Shown here in pieces: positions 16,069 through 24,779 of a stretch of DNA of 64,000 bases. The notes under the pieces were generated by a model. That model ran no database searches. It had not been told where the DNA came from and saw nothing but the letters and a program-made list of their open reading frames with translations. Positions within the stretch are counted from its first letter, which is position 1; the number at the start of each line of letters is the position of its first letter. The DNA lies in contig NZ_JADBED010000001.1 in assembly GCF_014873955.1 (NCBI RefSeq), positions 1,178,001 through 1,242,000 on the forward strand, given 5' to 3'. This DNA is from Nesterenkonia lutea. Its GTDB lineage: Bacteria; Actinomycetota; Actinomycetes; Actinomycetales; Micrococcaceae. The position numbers and the translations under genes were made by a program.

Positions 16069-17457
16069 ATGACCCGCACGCTGGTCTGGTTCCGGGACGA
16101 TCTGCGCACCGCAGACCATGAAGCGCTGCTCCAGGCCTGTGAACGTGCGGAGAATCCGGGCGACGTCGTCGGTCTCTATGTGCTGGACGAGGTCAGCCCC
16201 GGGGTGCGCCCGCTCGGCGGCGCGGCCAGGTGGTGGCTGCACCATGCGCTGGAATCCCTGCAGCAGAACCTCGCCGCACTGGGGATCGTGCTGCTGCTGC
16301 GCCGCGGGGACCCGGCTGAGCTTCTCCTCGGCCTGGCCCAGGAGCTCGGTGCCGAGCGGGTGCACTGGTCCCGGCGCTACGGCGGCGGCGAGCGTGCGGT
16401 GGACGCAGGGATCAAGGCGGCGCTGCCCGAGCATGGCATCGCCGTGGAGAGCTTCAACGCCTCGCTGCTGCATGAGCCCTGGACCGTGCAGACCAACACC
16501 GGTGGCCCCTATAAGGTCTACACCCCCTTCTGGCGCCAGATCAGCGCCCGCGAGCCAGGTCTCCCCCGTCCACGACCCGTCCCGCTGGGCCCGGTGGAGG
16601 CCGCGCACCGCCGCCTCCCCGAGCTGAGCCAGGGCCCCGGCGAGCTCGAGGACTGGCAGCTGCTCCCCACCAGCCCGGACTGGGCCGGCGGCCTGCGCAG
16701 GAACTGGACCCCCACTGAGGCTGGGGGCCACGCCCGGCTCAAGGAGTTCCTGGCGACCCAGGTCCAGGACTACGACGACGCCCGGGACGTCCCCGCCGAT
16801 GATGACACCTCGCGGCTCTCTCCCTACCTGCGATTCGGTCAGCTCAGTCCGCGCCAGGTGTGGGAGGCCGCCCAGCAGCAGAGCCCGGAGTCGGTGGGCA
16901 CCTTCCTCTCCGAGATCGGCTGGCGGGAGTTCTGCTGGCACCTGCTCTTCCACTTCCCTCAGCTGCCGCACACGAATCTGCGACCCCAGTTCGACGCCTA
17001 CCCCTGGCGGTCGCGGGACGACTCGCCCGAGGAGTTCATGGCGTGGGCCCAGGGCCGGACCGGATTCCCGTGGGTGGACGCCGGACAGCGTCAGCTCTGG
17101 GAGACGGGACATATGCACAACCGGGTGCGCATGGCCTCGGCCAGTCTGCTGATCAAGAACCTCGGCATCGACTGGCGCGAAGGTGAGGCCTGGTTCTGGG
17201 ACACCCTGGTCGACGCCGACGCCGCCTCCAATCCCGCCAACTGGCAGTGGGTGGCCGGCTGCGGGATGGACGCCGCCCCGTACTTCAGGATCTTCAACCC
17301 GCAGCGTCAGCGGGAACGCTTCGACCCCGAGAGCCGGTACGTCAGCACCTGGATACCGGAGCTGAACACCGGGGAGTATCCCGCCCCGATCATCGACCTG
17401 AAGACCACCCGGGAGGAGGCTCTGGCGCACTACAGCCAGATCAGCGGCAGGGGCTGA
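16069..17457 (+). CDS. phrB: Deoxyribodipyrimidine photolyase
   Basis: This 462-residue class I cryptochrome/photolyase repairs UV-induced cyclobutane pyrimidine dimers using light. The N-terminal alpha/beta antenna domain starts TRTLVWFRDDLRTADH. The C-terminal FAD domain carries the signature TGHMHNRVRMASASLLIKN, then the PANWQWVAGCG segment and NPQRQRERFDP. Length is normal. GAAAGG precedes the ATG by 6 bases. It appears to be a single-gene unit. Confidence 0.95.
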   Translation: MTRTLVWFRDDLRTADHEALLQACERAENPGDVVGLYVLDEVSPGVRPLGGAARWWLHHALESLQQNLAALGIVLLLRRGDPAELLLGLAQELGAERVHWSRRYGGGERAVDAGIKAALPEHGIAVESFNASLLHEPWTVQTNTGGPYKVYTPFWRQISAREPGLPRPRPVPLGPVEAAHRRLPELSQGPGELEDWQLLPTSPDWAGGLRRNWTPTEAGGHARLKEFLATQVQDYDDARDVPADDDTSRLSPYLRFGQLSPRQVWEAAQQQSPESVGTFLSEIGWREFCWHLLFHFPQLPHTNLRPQFDAYPWRSRDDSPEEFMAWAQGRTGFPWVDAGQRQLWETGHMHNRVRMASASLLIKNLGIDWREGEAWFWDTLVDADAASNPANWQWVAGCGMDAAPYFRIFNPQRQRERFDPESRYVSTWIPELNTGEYPAPIIDLKTTREEALAHYSQISGRG

Positions 17458-17482
17458 GGTCACGGACGCGGCGATGAGCAGG

Positions 17483-17699
17483 TATAGTGGAGTTTCTGGT
17501 GCCCACCTCGTGTGGTTGCCTGCGTCGTAAGAACGCCTTGATCAACGGGGCCGTGCCGTCTACACCGGCCCACGTTTCAGCAGTGATTTTCTCGCGGCGA
17601 CCGAGTGCATCAACCGATGCCTTCGCCCTATGCCAGACCAGTTCCCGGCGGGTACCCCCTGCCTTCTCTGCGTCTGGCGCTTTCTGAAAGGCTCCCGCC
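17483..17699 (+). promoter_or_regulatory. Promoter and long 5' leader of the DEAD-box helicase
   Basis: A TATAGT -10 element at 17483-17488 would start a transcript about 200 bases before the helicase. The leader holds GC-rich complementary stretches (GGGGCCGTG ... CCGGCCCAC at about 17547-17573) and an open frame that could start at GTG 17499 and stops at TGA 17685-17687, within the Shine-Dalgarno region (GAAAGG, 17686-17691). A long leader is common on cold-shock helicase mRNAs. I could not match it to a named RNA family. Confidence 0.5.
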
Positions 17700-19097
17700 A
17701 TTTCTGAGACCCAGACCTTCGCCGATCTCAACGTCCCCGCACCGCTGGTGCGCGCGCTCGCTGCGGACGGCAAGATTGACGCTTTCGCCATCCAGCAGCA
17801 GACCCTGGCCGACACGCTGAACGGACGCGATGTCCTCGGCCGCGGCAAGACCGGCTCCGGCAAGACGCTTGCGTTCTCCATCCCCATGGTCGCGCGCCTC
17901 GGCGAGAAGGACGCGGCCAAGCGCCGTCGTCCCGGCCGGCCGCTCGGCCTGGTGCTGGCACCGACCCGTGAACTCGCCACGCAGATCAATGCCGTGCTCG
18001 AACCGCTGGCGGCCTCGTACAACCTGAAGACCACCACGATCTTCGGCGGCGTCACCGCCTCGCGCCAGATCAACGCGCTGAAGTCGGGCGTGGACATCGT
18101 GGTGGCCTGCCCCGGCCGCCTCGAGGACCTGATCAACCAGCGCGCGCTGAGCCTGGAATCGGTGGAGATCACCGTGCTCGATGAGGCCGATCACATGGCC
18201 GACCTCGGGTTCCTTCCCGTGGTGACCCGCCTGCTGGAACAGACCGGCTCCAAGGGTCAGCGCCTCTTCTTCTCCGCCACTCTGGACAATGGTGTGGACA
18301 AGCTGGTGAAGCGCTTCCTCAACGATCAGGTCATGCACTCCGTGGACGAGGCCACCTCTCACGTCTCCGCCATGACCCACCACGTCTTCGAGGTGAACAA
18401 CGACGACAAGCGGGACCTGGTCAAGCAGCTCGCCTCGGGCACCGGTCGTCGCATCCTGTTCACCCGCACCAAGCACCAGGCCAAGAAGCTGGCCAAGCAG
18501 CTCACCGAACAGGGCACCCCCGCGGTGGACCTGCACGGCAACCTCTCCCAGTCCCAGCGTGATCGCAACCTCGCCGCCTTCGGCGAGGGCGACATCAAGG
18601 TCCTGGTCGCCACCGACGTGGCCGCTCGCGGTGTCCATGTGGACTCCGTGGAACTCGTGGTCCACGTGGATCCGCCGGCCGAGCACAAGGCATACCTGCA
18701 CCGCTCAGGCCGCACCGCACGCGCCGGCAGCGCCGGTGACGTGGTCACGGTCATGCTCCCCGAACAGCGCCGCGACACCCAGGCGCTGCTGCGCAAGGCA
18801 GCCATCGCCGTGCACCCGATCCGGGTCAACAGCGAGTCCGATGCTGTGAGCGACCTGGTCGGCGAGACCGCCGCGTTCGTCAAGCCTGCTCCTCGCCCTC
18901 CTGTCCAGCAGCAGCAGCCTCGCCGTCGTCCCTCCGGCGCCCCGTCCTCCCGCGGGGCCGGTCCGGCTCGCGGCGGCCGCGGCGGCTCGGGCGGACCCTC
19001 TCGCGGGGGCTCTGCAGGACCTTCCCGCGGCGGGCGCAGCGGCGCTCCGCGCGGCGGATCCAGCTCTGCCGGACGATCGCAGCGCGCCGCTCGCTGA
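17700..19097 (+). CDS. DEAD-box RNA helicase, apparent AUU start
   Basis: This ATP-dependent RNA helicase of about 465 residues has Q motif AFAIQQQTL, motif I GKTGSGKT, PTREL, DEAD, SAT, the ARGVH segment and HRSGRTARAG. A basic RGG/Gly-Arg-rich tail begins near residue 405. The only frame position that keeps the full N-terminus (xSETQTFADLNVPAPLV..., including the conserved Phe before the Q motif) is ATT at 17700, eight bases after GAAAGG. There is no ATG, GTG or TTG between the in-frame stop at 17685 and GTG 17748, and the GTG would delete that Phe. The leader and the rare start suggest post-transcriptional control. Confidence 0.85.
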   Translation: MSETQTFADLNVPAPLVRALAADGKIDAFAIQQQTLADTLNGRDVLGRGKTGSGKTLAFSIPMVARLGEKDAAKRRRPGRPLGLVLAPTRELATQINAVLEPLAASYNLKTTTIFGGVTASRQINALKSGVDIVVACPGRLEDLINQRALSLESVEITVLDEADHMADLGFLPVVTRLLEQTGSKGQRLFFSATLDNGVDKLVKRFLNDQVMHSVDEATSHVSAMTHHVFEVNNDDKRDLVKQLASGTGRRILFTRTKHQAKKLAKQLTEQGTPAVDLHGNLSQSQRDRNLAAFGEGDIKVLVATDVAARGVHVDSVELVVHVDPPAEHKAYLHRSGRTARAGSAGDVVTVMLPEQRRDTQALLRKAAIAVHPIRVNSESDAVSDLVGETAAFVKPAPRPPVQQQQPRRRPSGAPSSRGAGPARGGRGGSGGPSRGGSAGPSRGGRSGAPRGGSSSAGRSQRAAR

Positions 19098-19156
19098 TCT
19101 CACGCGCAAGCGGCCGGGCTTCTTGAGCCTGGGACGCGCACGCTGAATCCCGCCTC

Positions 19157-19190
19157 TGTGGCCCTCATCCCTTCGGGGATGGGGGCCACA
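19157..19190 (+). terminator. Rho-independent-type hairpin after the helicase
   Basis: A 15-bp stem (TGTGGCCCTCATCCC with its complement, two mispairs at most) closes on a stable TTCG loop, followed by TTGC. It lies 60 bases after the helicase stop. Confidence 0.8.
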
Positions 19191-19302
19191 TTGCATCGGC
19201 GGCATCACCGCGCCGCAGCAGGTTCTGCTTGACCGATCCGGTGACAGCCACACAGGATTGAGTCAACCTCGAGCTGAGTCCCACCGAACGGAGTCTGCGC
19301 AG

Positions 19303-20046
19303 ATGATCACCTTCGACGTCGCCCCCGGCATCCATATGGTCTCCCAGGCCCATGTGAACTGTTATGTCATCGAGGATCAGGCGGGCGTCACGCTCGTCGA
19401 TGCCGGGCTGCCCCGGATGTGGGAGGAGGTCATGGAGATCCTGAAGGTTCGTAGGCGCATGCCCCATGAGGTGCAGGCGCTGGTGTTGACCCACGCGCAC
19501 TTCGACCACATGGGCTTCGCGCTGCGCGCCCAGCAGAGCCTCGGCGTGCCGGTGATCGTGCATCATCAGGATGCCTGGCTGGCGGCCCACCCCTACAGCT
19601 ACAGCCCTGAACGGAACAGGTTCCTCTACCCCCTGGGACACCCGAGGTCACTGCCGCTGCTGGGGAAGATGGCGGTGTCCGGGGCGCTCAACGTCAAGGG
19701 AGTACACGGCGTCCAGCTCATGCCGGACGGCGTCATGCTCGAGATCCCCGGGAACCCGGTGCCGGTGCACACACCCGGGCACACCGACGGGCACTGCATC
19801 CTGCACCTGCCTGAGCGCGGCGCCGTGTTCACCGGGGACGCGCTCGTCACCCTTGACCCCTACACCGCCGAGACCGGCCCGCAGACCGTGGCCGCAGCGG
19901 CGACCAAGAACACCGCTGAGGCGATGGACTCGCTGAAGCCCATCGCGCTGACCGAGGCCGAGCACCTGCTCCCCGGGCACGGCGAGGTCTGGCACGAGGG
20001 CGCGGAGGCGGCGGTGGAGGCAGCCCGCAAGGTGGGTCGGCACTGA
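19303..20046 (+). CDS. MBL-fold metallo-hydrolase
   Basis: This 247-residue metallo-beta-lactamase-fold hydrolase has the zinc motif HAHFDHMG near residue 65, then HTPGHTDGHC, FTGDALV and LLPGHGEVW. These are the ligand motifs of glyoxalase II-like and related hydrolases. The ATG at 19303 follows CGGAG; an upstream in-frame ATG at 19258 adds 15 residues of low support. The substrate is unknown. It converges with the flavin reductase gene, with one base between stops. Confidence 0.88.
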   Translation: MITFDVAPGIHMVSQAHVNCYVIEDQAGVTLVDAGLPRMWEEVMEILKVRRRMPHEVQALVLTHAHFDHMGFALRAQQSLGVPVIVHHQDAWLAAHPYSYSPERNRFLYPLGHPRSLPLLGKMAVSGALNVKGVHGVQLMPDGVMLEIPGNPVPVHTPGHTDGHCILHLPERGAVFTGDALVTLDPYTAETGPQTVAAAATKNTAEAMDSLKPIALTEAEHLLPGHGEVWHEGAEAAVEAARKVGRH

Positions 20047-20047
20047 G

Positions 20048-20605
20048 CTAGTTCGAGAAGTACTTCCACTTCGTCATCTGCTCGCGCAGGTCATGGAGCT
20101 CCCCGTTGGTGGAGAAGGTCCCGTTGCCGCGGTGATGGAACTCCGCGGTGAGATCCGCATCGGGCCGGACCCAGGCGGCAGTGGTGCGCAGCAGCCACAG
20201 CGAATACTCCTCCACCAGCGAATCGTCCTCGACCTTGCACTCGATGTTCGCCATGCACTCTCCGATCAGCGGAGCCGCCACGTTGACCCCCGGCACCCGA
20301 GTCAGTCCGAAGTGCTCCCATTTGTCCAGGTCATCGCCTGAACAGTTGCCCACCTGAACCGTGGTGCGCATCAGCTCCGGACCGGGTATGCCGATCACGC
20401 ACTGTCGGCTGGCCTGCAGAGTGGCGAAGCTGGCGTCCCACGTGCCCACCACCACAGCCAGGATGCCGTCGTGGCGGACAGGCATGTTGAAGGCATTGGT
20501 CATGAGGTTGTCGCGGGTTCCGTCGGAGGTCGAGATCAGGACCGTGGGGCCGGGCTCGATCAGTCGGAAGGTGTCGCGGACGGGGTAGGGCACGAATCCA
20601 TTCAT
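20048..20605 (-). CDS. Flavin reductase-like (FMN-binding split barrel) protein
   Basis: This 185-residue protein belongs to the flavin_reduct/split-barrel family: PGPTVLISTSDGTRDNLMTNAFNMPV is followed by GTWDASF and ECMANIECKVED. Such proteins bind FMN and may reduce free flavin for a partner oxygenase. No two-component oxygenase is adjacent, so the partner is unknown. GGGAG precedes the ATG at 20605. Confidence 0.85.
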   Translation of the reverse strand: MNGFVPYPVRDTFRLIEPGPTVLISTSDGTRDNLMTNAFNMPVRHDGILAVVVGTWDASFATLQASRQCVIGIPGPELMRTTVQVGNCSGDDLDKWEHFGLTRVPGVNVAAPLIGECMANIECKVEDDSLVEEYSLWLLRTTAAWVRPDADLTAEFHHRGNGTFSTNGELHDLREQMTKWKYFSN

Positions 20606-20750
20606 GATGCTTCTCCCAGGCAGACTGATATGCGGCTTCGCCTGCAGTCTCGGCGTCCTCCCTGCAGATCCCTGCGCGGCGTCTCGTCACCCAGCGTAGC
20701 GCTGGAACGGTGGAGCGCAGCAGGTTCGCCGTTCGCCTAGGCTGGGGTGA

Positions 20751-22274
20751 ATGAGCGCTGCTGCGAGTCGAATCACCTGCCCCGTGCTGAGCACCAGGGT
20801 CACCAGCGCCGCGGATGCGGCCACCCATATCAACGACGGCGACCGAGTCGGCATGAGCGGATTCACCGGCGCCGGCTATCCCAAGGCGGTGCCCGCGGCC
20901 CTGGCGGAACGTGTCAAGGACGCCCACGGGCGCGGCGAGGACTTCGGCATCGACCTCTGGACCGGGGCCTCCACCGCGCCGGAGCTGGACGGCGTCCTGG
21001 CCGAGGCCGGCGCCGTGCGCACACGGCTTCCTTTCCAGTCCGATCCCACCATGCGCGAAGCCATCAACACCGGCGAGACCGAATACGTGGACACTCACCT
21101 GAGCCATTCGGCGCAGCAGGCCTGGTTCGGCTTCTACGGCAAGCTCGACGTGGCCGTCGTCGAAGTCGCCGCGATCCTGCCCAACGGGCTGCTGGTCCCG
21201 GGCAGCTCGGTGGGCAACAACAAGACCTGGCTGCAGCTGGCGGACAAGGTGATCCTCGAGGTCAATGACTGGCACCCGCGCGCCTATGAAGGTTTCCACG
21301 ACATCTACTACGGCACGAAGCTGCCTCCCGAGCGCCAGCCCATCCAGCTGACCCACCCGCTGCAGCGCATCGGCGATCCCTATCTGTGGGTCGACCCGGA
21401 GAAGGTCGTCGCCGTGGTCAAGACCGATGCTCCTGACCGGAATCTGGCCTTCAAGCCCGCCGATGAGCATTCCAAGGCCATGGCCTCCCATGTGGTGGAC
21501 TTCCTGCGCCACGAGATCAGCCACGACCGGCTCCCGACCAATCTGCTCCCGCTGCAGTCAGGCATCGGCAATGTGGCCAACGCCGTGATGGCCGAGCTGG
21601 CGCACAGCGAGTTCGAGGACCTGCTGGCCTACACCGAGGTCATCCAGGACGGCATGCTCGACCTGATCGACACGGGCAAGCTCACTGCGGTCTCGGCAAC
21701 CTCCTTCTCCCTCTCCGCCGAGCGGGCCGAGCTGTTCAACGCTCGCGCCGAGGAGTACAAGGGCCGGATCCTGCTGCGCACCCAGGAGGTCTCCAACCAC
21801 CCGGAGGCCATCCGCCGGCTCGGCGTGATCTCCATCAACGGCATGGTGGAGGCCGACATCTACGGCAACGTGAACTCCACCCATGTCATGGGCAGCTCGA
21901 TCATCAACGGGATCGGCGGGTCCGGCGACTTCGCGCGCAACGCGTACCTGAACTTCTTCGTCTCCGGCTCCGTGGCCAAGCAGGGGGCGATCTCCTCCAT
22001 CGTGCCCTTCGCCAGCCACATCGACCACACCGAGCATGACACTCAGATCCTGGTCACCGAACAGGGTCTGGCCGATCTGCGCGGCCTCTCCCCTGCGGCG
22101 CGGGCGCGCAGCATCATCCGCAGCTGCGCCCACCCGGATTACCAGGAGCTCCTCCAGGACTACTTCGACCGCGCGCTGGCGGCGAACCCCCGTGGACGGC
22201 ATACTCCTCATCTCCTCGGCGAGGCGCTGAGCTGGCACGGCAACTACCAGCGAACAGGCAGCATGACCCCGTGA
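20751..22274 (+). CDS. Succinyl-CoA:acetate CoA-transferase / acetyl-CoA hydrolase family
   Basis: This 507-residue class I CoA-transferase is of the AarC/Cat1 type and moves CoA between succinyl-CoA and acetate. Seen are GMSGFTGAGYPKAVP at the N-terminus, the active-site glutamate region YTEVIQDGM, NVNSTHVMGSSIINGIGGSGDF and the C-terminal HTEHDTQILVTEQG. The start appears leaderless: TAGGCT at 20738-20743 is 7 bases before the ATG. Its stop overlaps the GTG of the ASCH-ATP-grasp gene by 4 bases. It could connect the succinate produced by the hpa pathway to acetate metabolism, but that link is speculative. Confidence 0.93.
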   Translation: MSAAASRITCPVLSTRVTSAADAATHINDGDRVGMSGFTGAGYPKAVPAALAERVKDAHGRGEDFGIDLWTGASTAPELDGVLAEAGAVRTRLPFQSDPTMREAINTGETEYVDTHLSHSAQQAWFGFYGKLDVAVVEVAAILPNGLLVPGSSVGNNKTWLQLADKVILEVNDWHPRAYEGFHDIYYGTKLPPERQPIQLTHPLQRIGDPYLWVDPEKVVAVVKTDAPDRNLAFKPADEHSKAMASHVVDFLRHEISHDRLPTNLLPLQSGIGNVANAVMAELAHSEFEDLLAYTEVIQDGMLDLIDTGKLTAVSATSFSLSAERAELFNARAEEYKGRILLRTQEVSNHPEAIRRLGVISINGMVEADIYGNVNSTHVMGSSIINGIGGSGDFARNAYLNFFVSGSVAKQGAISSIVPFASHIDHTEHDTQILVTEQGLADLRGLSPAARARSIIRSCAHPDYQELLQDYFDRALAANPRGRHTPHLLGEALSWHGNYQRTGSMTP

Positions 22275-23605
22275 TCCCAGAAGAGATCCACGCCCTGCCC
22301 GCCATGGAGCTCGCCGACGGAGAGCGGCGCAGCTCGCTGAACACCGCCGTGATCGCCGGGGTCAAGACCGTGACCACGAGCCTGCACCGGTCCTACCTGG
22401 CCGAGTCTGAGCCGCTGCCCGTCCCGGGGCTCCAGCGTCTCGTGGGCCCCGGGGAGGAAAGCCTCGGCGTCGTCGAGGTGCTGGAGGTGACACTGGTGCC
22501 GCTGGGTGAGGTCACCCAGGAGATAGCTCGCGGTGAGGGTGAGGGCTTCGACTCTGTGCAGGCCTGGCGCGAGGCTCATGAGAGCTTCTGGCGCAGCGCC
22601 GGCGAACTCAGCGAGGAGCGTCTGGACGAGCAGGAGATCATCGTCGTCGAACGCTTCCGCTGGGTCACCGAGCATGCGCAGGTCCTGGTGCCGCAGCCGC
22701 GCTGGGTCGGGATCGTGGTCACCGATGACTATTCGATGGCCCCGGACCGGGACACAGATCCGCTGATCGCGCAGCTGCAGCTGCTCGGCATCGCCGCAGA
22801 ACCGGTCATCTGGCACCACTGGGCCCCGGCCCGGGAATATGACCTGCTGGTGATTCGCACGCCCTGGAACTATTCCTCCCGGGCCGAGGAGTTCCTGGGC
22901 TGGCTCGAACAGGCGCAGAGCCTCCTGCCGGTGCTCAACAGTCCGGAGCTGATCCGCTGGAACCTGGACAAGGTCTACCTGCGTGAGCTTGAGGACCAGG
23001 GGCTCGCCACGGTGCCCACCGCCTGGGCCGACGACGCCGCCCAGCTGCGCCGCGGCCTGAATGCCCACGGGAGCGAATGGGTGGTGATCAAGCCGACGAT
23101 CTCCGCGGGCTCCTCCGACACCGGGCTGCTGCGCGCGGACTCCGCGTCCGCGCTCGCCCTGGGTGAGCGGATCCTCGCCCGGGACCTGACGGTCATGATC
23201 CAGCCCGAGATCCCGGAGCTGAGCGAGGGCCGGGAGAAGGCGCTCTACTTCATCGACGGGCACCACACGCACTCGATCGCCAAGGGCGCCCTGCTGGCGC
23301 GCGGCGGCGGACTGCGCGGGGGAAGCTATCAGGAGGATGCGCAGCTGGTGGAGGCCACCCAGGCCGAGGTGGCCTTCGGAGAGAGCGTGCTCGCAGCCGC
23401 AGGGCGGCGCACCGGGACGCCGATGCCGCTCTACGGCCGGGTCGATCTGGTCGATTCCGCTGAGTTCGGCACGGTCCTTCTGGAGGCCGAGCTCTTCGAG
23501 CCGGCGCTGAATCTGCACCTGGCTCCCTCGGCGGCGCTCGCGCTGGCCCGCAGCATCGAGTCTCGGCTTTCCGAGCACCAGGCCGCGGACGTCATGGTCG
23601 GCTGA
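22271..23605 (+). CDS. ASCH-domain / ATP-grasp fusion protein
   Basis: This 444-residue protein is one uninterrupted frame with two recognisable parts. Residues about 15-135 look like an ASCH domain (GVKTVTTSLHRSYLAESEPL with the G-x-K-x-x-T pattern, the EVLEVTLVPLGEV strand, then FDSVQAWREAHESFW). Residues about 145-435 resemble the RimK/DcsG-like ATP-grasp proteins: DLLVIRTPWNYSSR, LNSPELIRWNLDK, WVVIKPTISAGSSDTG, YGRVDLVDS and the metal-binding LLEAELFEPALNLHL. ASCH domains bind nucleic acid; ATP-grasp enzymes ligate carboxylates to amines. The GTG start overlaps the CoA-transferase stop (GTGA). No function is known to me for this combination. Confidence 0.8.
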   Translation: MIPEEIHALPAMELADGERRSSLNTAVIAGVKTVTTSLHRSYLAESEPLPVPGLQRLVGPGEESLGVVEVLEVTLVPLGEVTQEIARGEGEGFDSVQAWREAHESFWRSAGELSEERLDEQEIIVVERFRWVTEHAQVLVPQPRWVGIVVTDDYSMAPDRDTDPLIAQLQLLGIAAEPVIWHHWAPAREYDLLVIRTPWNYSSRAEEFLGWLEQAQSLLPVLNSPELIRWNLDKVYLRELEDQGLATVPTAWADDAAQLRRGLNAHGSEWVVIKPTISAGSSDTGLLRADSASALALGERILARDLTVMIQPEIPELSEGREKALYFIDGHHTHSIAKGALLARGGGLRGGSYQEDAQLVEATQAEVAFGESVLAAAGRRTGTPMPLYGRVDLVDSAEFGTVLLEAELFEPALNLHLAPSAALALARSIESRLSEHQAADVMVG

Positions 23606-23642
23606 CGCCTGAACTGATCACGAGGGTCGTCACAGGTGCGGG

Positions 23643-24017
23643 TCAGCTGATCGCGACGACCACTGCCACCCCGATGAGTCCGACCGCTCCGGCCCAGATG
23701 TAGCTTGCCAGGGTGCCGATGATGAAACGTTCGGTGGCCTTTGCGCGGTGTTCCGCCTTCCAGGCGCGCAGCTCGGGGTAACGCCCGAGCCCCTTGATCG
23801 CGAGCACCACCGCGATGGCCTCTGGGTAGCCGGCGAACACGGCACCGGTGATCGCGAGCCGTTCCAGTATGCCGATCCAGGTTCCGCCGCGAAGGATGCC
23901 CGGGCCATAACCCTCAGGCTCCACCCGGCGCAGCAGCAGACCCACCACGGCCGCACCGAGCAGAGCTGAGACGCCCAGTGCCAGCAGCACCACTGCGGTG
24001 ATCCAGAGCCATGTCAT
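23643..24017 (-). CDS. Small integral membrane protein paired with a SatD-like gene
   Basis: This 124-residue protein has about three or four hydrophobic segments: residues 4-28, 45-72 and a C-terminal pair from about 98. A central charged segment (ELRAWKAEHRAKATERF) lies between. It begins 4 bases after the stop of the SatD-like gene, so the two are an operon. Pairing of a SatD-like soluble protein with a small membrane protein recurs in bacteria, and the role is not established. The ATG at 24017 is preceded by GAGGA-type pairing in the end of the upstream gene. Confidence 0.8.
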   Translation of the reverse strand: MTWLWITAVVLLALGVSALLGAAVVGLLLRRVEPEGYGPGILRGGTWIGILERLAITGAVFAGYPEAIAVVLAIKGLGRYPELRAWKAEHRAKATERFIIGTLASYIWAGAVGLIGVAVVVAIS

Positions 24018-24021
24018 GATC

Positions 24022-24669
24022 TCAGTCCTCCTTCTCCAGCAGAGGCGTGACGCTCCACCCGGGCTCCCCCGCGGCGGCGGTGACCAGAGCGTGGGCCACC
24101 GGGCGGGCGCGTCGTTCCTCCTCGAGCATGGCAGAACGGGCGCGCTGGCTGACGGCAGACACGGTGATGCCCAGCGCTGCGGCGATCTCAGCACGGGTGC
24201 TGCCTGCCGCGGTGAGGTCCGCGACCTCCCATCCGGTCTCCGTGCGACGGCGCAGGACTCCGCCGAGCAGCTGGAGCACGGCGGTGGCGGCCACGGCGGC
24301 GTCCGCGTCCTCGCCCTGGACGACCAGAGGCACCGGTTCGGTGCGTCCACGAGCTCGCTCCACGGCGTAGCGCGCTTCGATGAAGGCGGCACCGGAGCTG
24401 GCTCGGGCGCTGGAGCCCAGCGGGTCATCCACCGGTCCGGCCCCGATGCCCACGGCCCACTCCTCGGTGCGGCACAGCGTCAGCGCCAGGTCCACCGCTG
24501 CTTCGGCGCTGTCCAGGAGGACCTGGACCTCATCGCCCACGGTGCGCTCCAGCGGGAGCACGATCTCTCGGGACCAGCGTTCGCTCCAGGGAGCCAGCTC
24601 ACCCAGGAGCTCATCCACGCGCTCCCCGGACTCGGTGCTGCGATGCTGGTCAGCGGTCAGGACGAACAT
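24022..24669 (-). CDS. SatD-like protein with C-terminal helix-turn-helix
   Basis: The 215-residue protein begins FVLTADQHRSTESGERVDELL and continues with IVLPLERTVGDEVQVLLDS, the arrangement of SatD-family proteins. Residues about 150-190 form a sigma-region-4-like helix-turn-helix (STRAEIAAALGITVSAVSQRAR). It is probably leaderless: TAACCT lies 6 bases before the ATG with TTGAAT 17 bases further upstream. An inverted repeat (24683-24708) overlaps that promoter, so self-regulation is plausible. SatD assignment is by pattern only. Confidence 0.75.
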   Translation of the reverse strand: MFVLTADQHRSTESGERVDELLGELAPWSERWSREIVLPLERTVGDEVQVLLDSAEAAVDLALTLCRTEEWAVGIGAGPVDDPLGSSARASSGAAFIEARYAVERARGRTEPVPLVVQGEDADAAVAATAVLQLLGGVLRRRTETGWEVADLTAAGSTRAEIAAALGITVSAVSQRARSAMLEEERRARPVAHALVTAAAGEPGWSVTPLLEKED

Positions 24670-24675
24670 GCATGT

Positions 24676-24708
24676 AGGTTACAACCTTCAATACAGAGAT
24701 TCAAGGTT
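24676..24708 (-). promoter_or_regulatory. Promoter with overlapping inverted repeat for the SatD-like gene
   Basis: On the minus strand, TTGAAT, a 17-base spacer and TAACCT resemble -35/-10 elements and place the transcript start at or next to the ATG (leaderless). Inverted arms AACCTTGAAT and ATTGAAGGTT (9 of 10 pairs, 6-base loop, 24683-24708) cover the -35 element and spacer, as expected for a repressor site. Confidence 0.6.
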
Positions 24709-24779
24709 CCAGCCTGAAAAGTCCCGTTTCCAGGCCTCCGCCTGTGGCACCCTTCGCTGAGCGCGGCACCCCTGGAGGC

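Noticed and set aside
17487..17687. 66-codon frame in the helicase leader as a true gene
   Set aside because: Its first GTG overlaps the -10 element and the composition is not protein-like. Kept only as a possible leader peptide from GTG 17499.
18896..19090. CRISPR-like repeats in the 3' part of the helicase gene
   Set aside because: The repeated CGCGGGG/GGCGGC words encode the RGG tail in frame and have no spacer structure.
22271..23605. Two separate genes wrongly joined
   Set aside because: The frame is continuous with no internal start and SD at the junction, and the linker is natural, so a fusion is the simpler reading.
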